From RGIG464 sp045643185 (GTDB taxonomy: Bacteria; Myxococcota_A; Bradymonadia; UBA4248), in contig JAZUKH010000247.1 in the NCBI GenBank assembly GCA_045643185.1, positions 1-10,595 of the forward strand: a stretch of DNA of 10,595 bases. Reading direction: 5' to 3'. The translations under genes and the position numbers were made by a program. The notes beneath the pieces were generated by a model. That model saw nothing but the letters and a program-made list of their open reading frames with translations. It searched no databases and was not told where the DNA came from. The first letter of the stretch is position 1; each line of letters opens with the position of its first letter. Shown here piece by piece: positions 7,300 to 10,595 of the stretch.

Positions 7300-7352
7300 A
7301 TGTGTAATTTGTAATTTATAAACGAATGATGAATTTTAATCAACGAAGTGTA

Positions 7353-7406
7353 TTTGGGAGGATCTCACGTAGAGATTTGAGATTAATCTGAACGAGATTT
7401 CCCAAA
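7353..7406 (+). promoter_or_regulatory. Branched leader element with alternative pairings
   Basis: TTTGGGA (7353-7359) pairs with TCCCAAA (7400-7406). After a small internal loop, ATCTC (7362-7366) can pair with GAGAT at 7394-7398. The same ATCTC can instead pair with GAGAT at 7372-7376. GAGATT occurs three times (7372, 7379, 7394), and AGATTAATCT (7380-7389) is self-complementary. Mutually exclusive folds followed by a terminator-like hairpin are the usual layout of a riboswitch or attenuator. No known class was recognised. Confidence 0.35.
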
Positions 7407-7453
7407 ACAATTACATTGGCGTTCAAACCACGAAAATGATAAATTTTAGTGAT

Positions 7454-7485
7454 CGGTATTTCCTTGTGAAATTGCCGTGTTTTTT
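7454..7485 (+). terminator. Terminator-like hairpin in the leader of the MopE-like gene
   Basis: CGGTATTTC (7454-7462) pairs with GAAAT and GCCG (7468-7477) around CTTGT, nine pairs with one bulged T and one G-T wobble. TG and six T (7480-7485) follow. It lies between the promoter at 7271 and the start codon at 7569, so it would be transcribed in the leader and could give premature termination. Confidence 0.45.
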
Positions 7486-7568
7486 GACTGGTGGTGCCAG
7501 CATTGATTTGGGTGAGGGTAAAGACCATCAGTGAAAAGTCATGATTCACCGAGAGCAAAAGGTTATTT

Positions 7569-10500
7569 ATGTCAAAAGAAAAGCGCTTACTAGCATTGTG
7601 TGTCGCATCCATGTTGTGCGCGACAGGATGTGGTGACGATGCGACGTCGTCCGTGGCGGGGGCTTCAAATCAGTGCGACCCTGCTTGCCCAGAAAATCAG
7701 ATGTGTTTTAAAGGTCAGTGTGTTGATCGAGATCAACCCGAACCACCCAAACAAGAATGCACGGCACCGCAATGCCGTGATGACCAGACGTATTGTCAGA
7801 ACGGCGTTTGGAAGGCGTGTGGCGATGGTCTTGTGTGTGACGCCGGCACGTGTACGAATCCTGACTCACACGCGTGCAAGACCGGCAAATGCAGTGGCGA
7901 CGGCAAGTCGCTTTGCGTTGACGGCGAATGGCAGCCATGTCAGGGCGAGGAAGTCTGCATGGATGGGGCGTGTCGCATTCTTGAGGATAATGAATGTGAG
8001 CCCGGCGCCTGCAGCGAAGACGGTTTGTCACGGTGCAACGAAGAAGGTCGGTATGAAATCTGTGGTTCTGGCATGGTTTGCGAGCAATCAGACGGACATT
8101 CTGAATGTGTCATCGAAAAGACCAATGATCCGGCTACGCTTTGGACAATATGCAATAACGATAGTGATTGTACCCACGGTATTTGCCTGTTCTTTGTGTC
8201 GACGACCGACGGACGCAGCCTCCGTATTTCGGAGCTTGATGCGCGCGTTGGAGAAGAGCAGGGGGTTTGTTCGCGCGACTGTACGACGTCTGCGTCCAAT
8301 TGTACACCCGCTGAAGATCCGAACAGCAACATGACCTGTCAGTTGCTCGCGGTGAATGATAAGGGGCTTTATCCGCCTAAAAATGAAGCTGGCGAAGCCT
8401 TGGAGCTGCCGTTTGATAACGACATCGCAAACCTCGTTCCCGTGTATGCCGCGCTTTGTCGTCCAGCGGATCGTCGTGAGACTCACTATAAGAACACATT
8501 TTGTAAGTCCTGTGGCGTGAATTGCAGCGAGGGTGAAGTCTGTGTCGACGGATTTTGCACGATACCCTGTGAGAACGCCTCGGACTGCCCGATCGCCTTC
8601 CAGTGTGCTGAACGCGATGACCAAAAAGTTTGTATGCCGCCTGCAGGTGTGTGCGGTGACTGGCTCGACCGCGACGGCGATGGTCAGGGATGGGGACATT
8701 GCCCGGCTCACGGTACAGACAACTGCGATAATACGCATTATGACTGCGATGACACGAACGCCATGTACTATTTCGGGCGAGATATTGACCCACAAACCAG
8801 TCAGATTATCGGCACTGAAGGCACCGAACTGACGTGTAACGATTACAATGATGGCTATTCGTCAGATTTCAACTGCAACGGCCTGATCGACCGCGTCGAA
8901 TTGCTTGGTACGACGCAGAACTGCACGGCATGTGGTGACGTTTGCGCCACCAACGACGATGCCGCGACCGCGCACATGTACGCCACGTGTAAAGAATCGA
9001 ATGATGACGCTTCGACGAGCGGATTTGCGTGTGAGACGCCGTGTGAGCTCGGCTATGCTGACTGCGATGGGGATCGCGCCAATGGATGTGAAGTCCAACT
9101 CTACGATTTCGATGGAAAAGACTCGTTGCCGTATATAAGCGATGACAATAATAACAGAACCTATTACGTTGCCCCGGCAATGATTCAAAATGACGCTTCG
9201 GTGTATCTCATGGATTCAGATGGCGACAAGGCTTATCGTCTCGAAGAAAACGTCACGAAAGCGATTAAAAAGCCAGCGCTTGATCCCAGTACAACGCGTT
9301 TATGCTGCAAAACGGGCAATACCGACACATGCTATGCGCCACGCGATTGGGCGTCTGTCGTTCGTGATGACGCATTGAGCCTAGTGGATGAATCGACGGA
9401 TCTTATGAGTCTGATGTCCTTTGAAACCGCATCGAATGACAATAATGCCGCGAATCATCCTGGTGCTGACGATATCTGCGATGGTGAAGACAACGATAGT
9501 TCTGAAATCGCTTTGTCTGGCCAATATTCGTCGTGTTCTACCTATTGTGAAACTCACGCTAGCGAATGCAAGAATTTCACGACGTCGGATGGCAAGTACT
9601 TGACAAACGTGTTTTGTAATACGACTCCCGATGGCATCGCGGATACTTTTAAAGGGTACAAAAATCAATCGACGCCTCAAGATGAGACGTTGAAGCTCAA
9701 TGATTTATGCGGTGTGTCAGGAGAAAATAACGGTAAATTGACGATCTGTTCCGAAAGCGGCCTGGTAAGGTGCGTGCCTTCGATGAATAGCTTGTCATGT
9801 GTTGACGAAAATCTTAAAGAAAATAGTGAAAAATTGGATGGATCGATAACACCGCCTGCTTTTGATGGCGTTGATGAAGATTGCGATGGAATGGTCGATG
9901 AAGATGATTATCGGCCGTGTATCATTACTGGAAATAACCAATATGAGCTGGTTACATCAAAGGAGTATGATTATATTGGTAGTAATGGTAAGTTATTGAA
10001 CACGGATGGCTCGATCAATGTATGCCGACTGGGCTATATGACCGGGCCAAAGACCTGTACTTCGATCGATGAAAACTTGAGAAAAAATAAAAATGTTTAT
10101 GATCTTTATGGCGATGGTATTGACGCTGATTGTGATGGATATGATTACGATCTCGATAAGGCTATTTTTGTAGATGCTAATTCAGGATCCGCTACGAATA
10201 CTGGAAATTATTCTAAGCCTGTACTTACACTTGCTCAAGCACTCAATAAAGCAAAAGATGATAAAGATGATAGTGTTTATCGTGATATTATATTATCTCA
10301 ATCGAATTATCCAATTATACAAAACGACACTGTCAAAATTCCTACAACTTCAGAAATCAAAGCGTTGTATTCGATAAGTGAATTTCCGACAAAAAAAGAT
10401 GAAGCAGGTAATGAAACATGGAGTAAATATAAGGAAAATACTGATTATAATCAGTATAGACTGTGGTATGCTCATAAATGGTTAGCTGAACAACGACGAG

Positions 10501-10595
10501 ATAGAAATCCGAAGTTATATCGTTTTGAAACGACAAATCGTATAGAAGTCAATAAGCCACAGGAATTTATTCGTTTGTATGGTGGTTTTGTAAAG
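7569..10595 (+). CDS. Cys-rich surface lipoprotein with MopE-like DCDG motifs and beta-helix entry (3' end outside window)
   Basis: The frame is open from ATG at 7569 to the window edge, 1009 codons without a stop, so the gene is truncated on the right. AAAAGG (7557-7562) lies six bases before the ATG. Residues 1-21 form a lipoprotein signal peptide ending CATGC, with C21 the likely lipidated residue. A short Cys module (C36-C51) is followed by three tandem Cys repeats (64-95, 103-135, 143-180) and further Cys modules at 195-250 and 312-346. MopE-like acidic motifs are LDRDGDGQG (366-374), DCDD (392-395), DFNCNGLID (433-441), FDGVDEDCDG (765-774) and DGIDADCDG (849-857). GYADCDGDRANGCEV (495-509) is a motif common in myxobacterial surface proteins. 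From 868, VDANSGSATNTGNYSKP resembles the lead-in to right-handed beta-helix domains, and LYGGF near the edge fits the first beta-helix strands. Likely a Ca-binding surface or secreted protein; ligand unknown. GC falls sharply in the last 500 bases. Confidence 0.9.
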   Translation, partial: MSKEKRLLALCVASMLCATGCGDDATSSVAGASNQCDPACPENQMCFKGQCVDRDQPEPPKQECTAPQCRDDQTYCQNGVWKACGDGLVCDAGTCTNPDSHACKTGKCSGDGKSLCVDGEWQPCQGEEVCMDGACRILEDNECEPGACSEDGLSRCNEEGRYEICGSGMVCEQSDGHSECVIEKTNDPATLWTICNNDSDCTHGICLFFVSTTDGRSLRISELDARVGEEQGVCSRDCTTSASNCTPAEDPNSNMTCQLLAVNDKGLYPPKNEAGEALELPFDNDIANLVPVYAALCRPADRRETHYKNTFCKSCGVNCSEGEVCVDGFCTIPCENASDCPIAFQCAERDDQKVCMPPAGVCGDWLDRDGDGQGWGHCPAHGTDNCDNTHYDCDDTNAMYYFGRDIDPQTSQIIGTEGTELTCNDYNDGYSSDFNCNGLIDRVELLGTTQNCTACGDVCATNDDAATAHMYATCKESNDDASTSGFACETPCELGYADCDGDRANGCEVQLYDFDGKDSLPYISDDNNNRTYYVAPAMIQNDASVYLMDSDGDKAYRLEENVTKAIKKPALDPSTTRLCCKTGNTDTCYAPRDWASVVRDDALSLVDESTDLMSLMSFETASNDNNAANHPGADDICDGEDNDSSEIALSGQYSSCSTYCETHASECKNFTTSDGKYLTNVFCNTTPDGIADTFKGYKNQSTPQDETLKLNDLCGVSGENNGKLTICSESGLVRCVPSMNSLSCVDENLKENSEKLDGSITPPAFDGVDEDCDGMVDEDDYRPCIITGNNQYELVTSKEYDYIGSNGKLLNTDGSINVCRLGYMTGPKTCTSIDENLRKNKNVYDLYGDGIDADCDGYDYDLDKAIFVDANSGSATNTGNYSKPVLTLAQALNKAKDDKDDSVYRDIILSQSNYPIIQNDTVKIPTTSEIKALYSISEFPTKKDEAGNETWSKYKENTDYNQYRLWYAHKWLAEQRRDRNPKLYRFETTNRIEVNKPQEFIRLYGGFVK

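Larger units (their letters stand above)
7062..7568. other. Noncoding stretch between the two lipoprotein genes
   Basis: These 507 bases contain no supportable gene on either strand. They hold two tandem terminators (7069-7161), a pair of REP-like repeats (7192-7259), a promoter (7271-7299), a branched leader element (7353-7406), a terminator-like hairpin (7454-7485) and a possible GGTGA/TCACC pairing (7511-7515 with 7546-7550) just before the Shine-Dalgarno sequence of the next gene. Bases from about 7261 to 7350 are notably AT-rich. Confidence 0.65.

Noticed and set aside
7600..8334. Long Arg/Cys-rich + strand frame inside the MopE-like gene
   Set aside because: It is an out-of-frame shadow. 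The frame starting at 7569 has a ribosome-binding site, a signal peptide and ordered Cys motifs through the same bases.
8088..8795. 235-codon minus-strand open frame
   Set aside because: Antisense shadow of the MopE-like gene, with no ribosome-binding site or recognisable domain.

Overview
The window carries three genes, all on the + strand. prfC (release factor 3) is complete. It is followed by a very large complete lipoprotein gene (1571 codons) and by a second large lipoprotein gene that runs off the right edge (1009 codons visible, no stop). Two stretches of about 500-570 bases without a convincing gene separate them. Both hold promoters, hairpins and terminators.

The organism looks like a Gram-negative bacterium with a large extracellular or cell-envelope proteome. 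Lipoproteins with Cys-rich 'C-x-G-x-C' modules, MopE-type Asp/Cys 'DCDG' motifs, and the 'DCDGD..NGCE' motif leading into a beta-helix are typical of Myxococcota/Bradymonadota and relatives. This placement is inference from protein style only. GC is moderate in most of the window (about 55% by hand count over 8461-8760) and falls to about 32% at the right end (10261-10560).

Layout: 1-161 is the prfC promoter and a short leader with a terminator-like hairpin just before the Shine-Dalgarno sequence. 162-1778 is prfC, closed by a 12-bp inverted-repeat terminator. 1779-2345 is noncoding: an AT-rich patch with a perfect TATAAT, a 12-bp hairpin, a terminator-like hairpin with seven T, then three hairpins leading up to the next start. 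2346-7061 is the giant lipoprotein. Its N-terminus has a lipobox and eight ordered cysteines, the middle is beta-rich then helical, and the last third is a long coiled coil followed by a beta domain. The order and motifs of that last third resemble the pore-forming and TcB-binding end of Tc-toxin A subunits. 7062-7568 has two tandem terminators, a pair of REP-like hairpin repeats, a promoter, and a long leader with a branched element and a second terminator-like hairpin. 7569-10595 is the second lipoprotein: Cys-rich tandem repeats, MopE-like motifs, then the apparent entry to a beta-helix.

The two lipoproteins share a Cys module with identical spacing but appear to be separate transcription units. 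prfC is a housekeeping neighbour with no evident functional link. The points most worth following are the Tc-A-like architecture on a lipid-anchored protein, the riboswitch-like leader of the third gene, and the composition break inside that gene.
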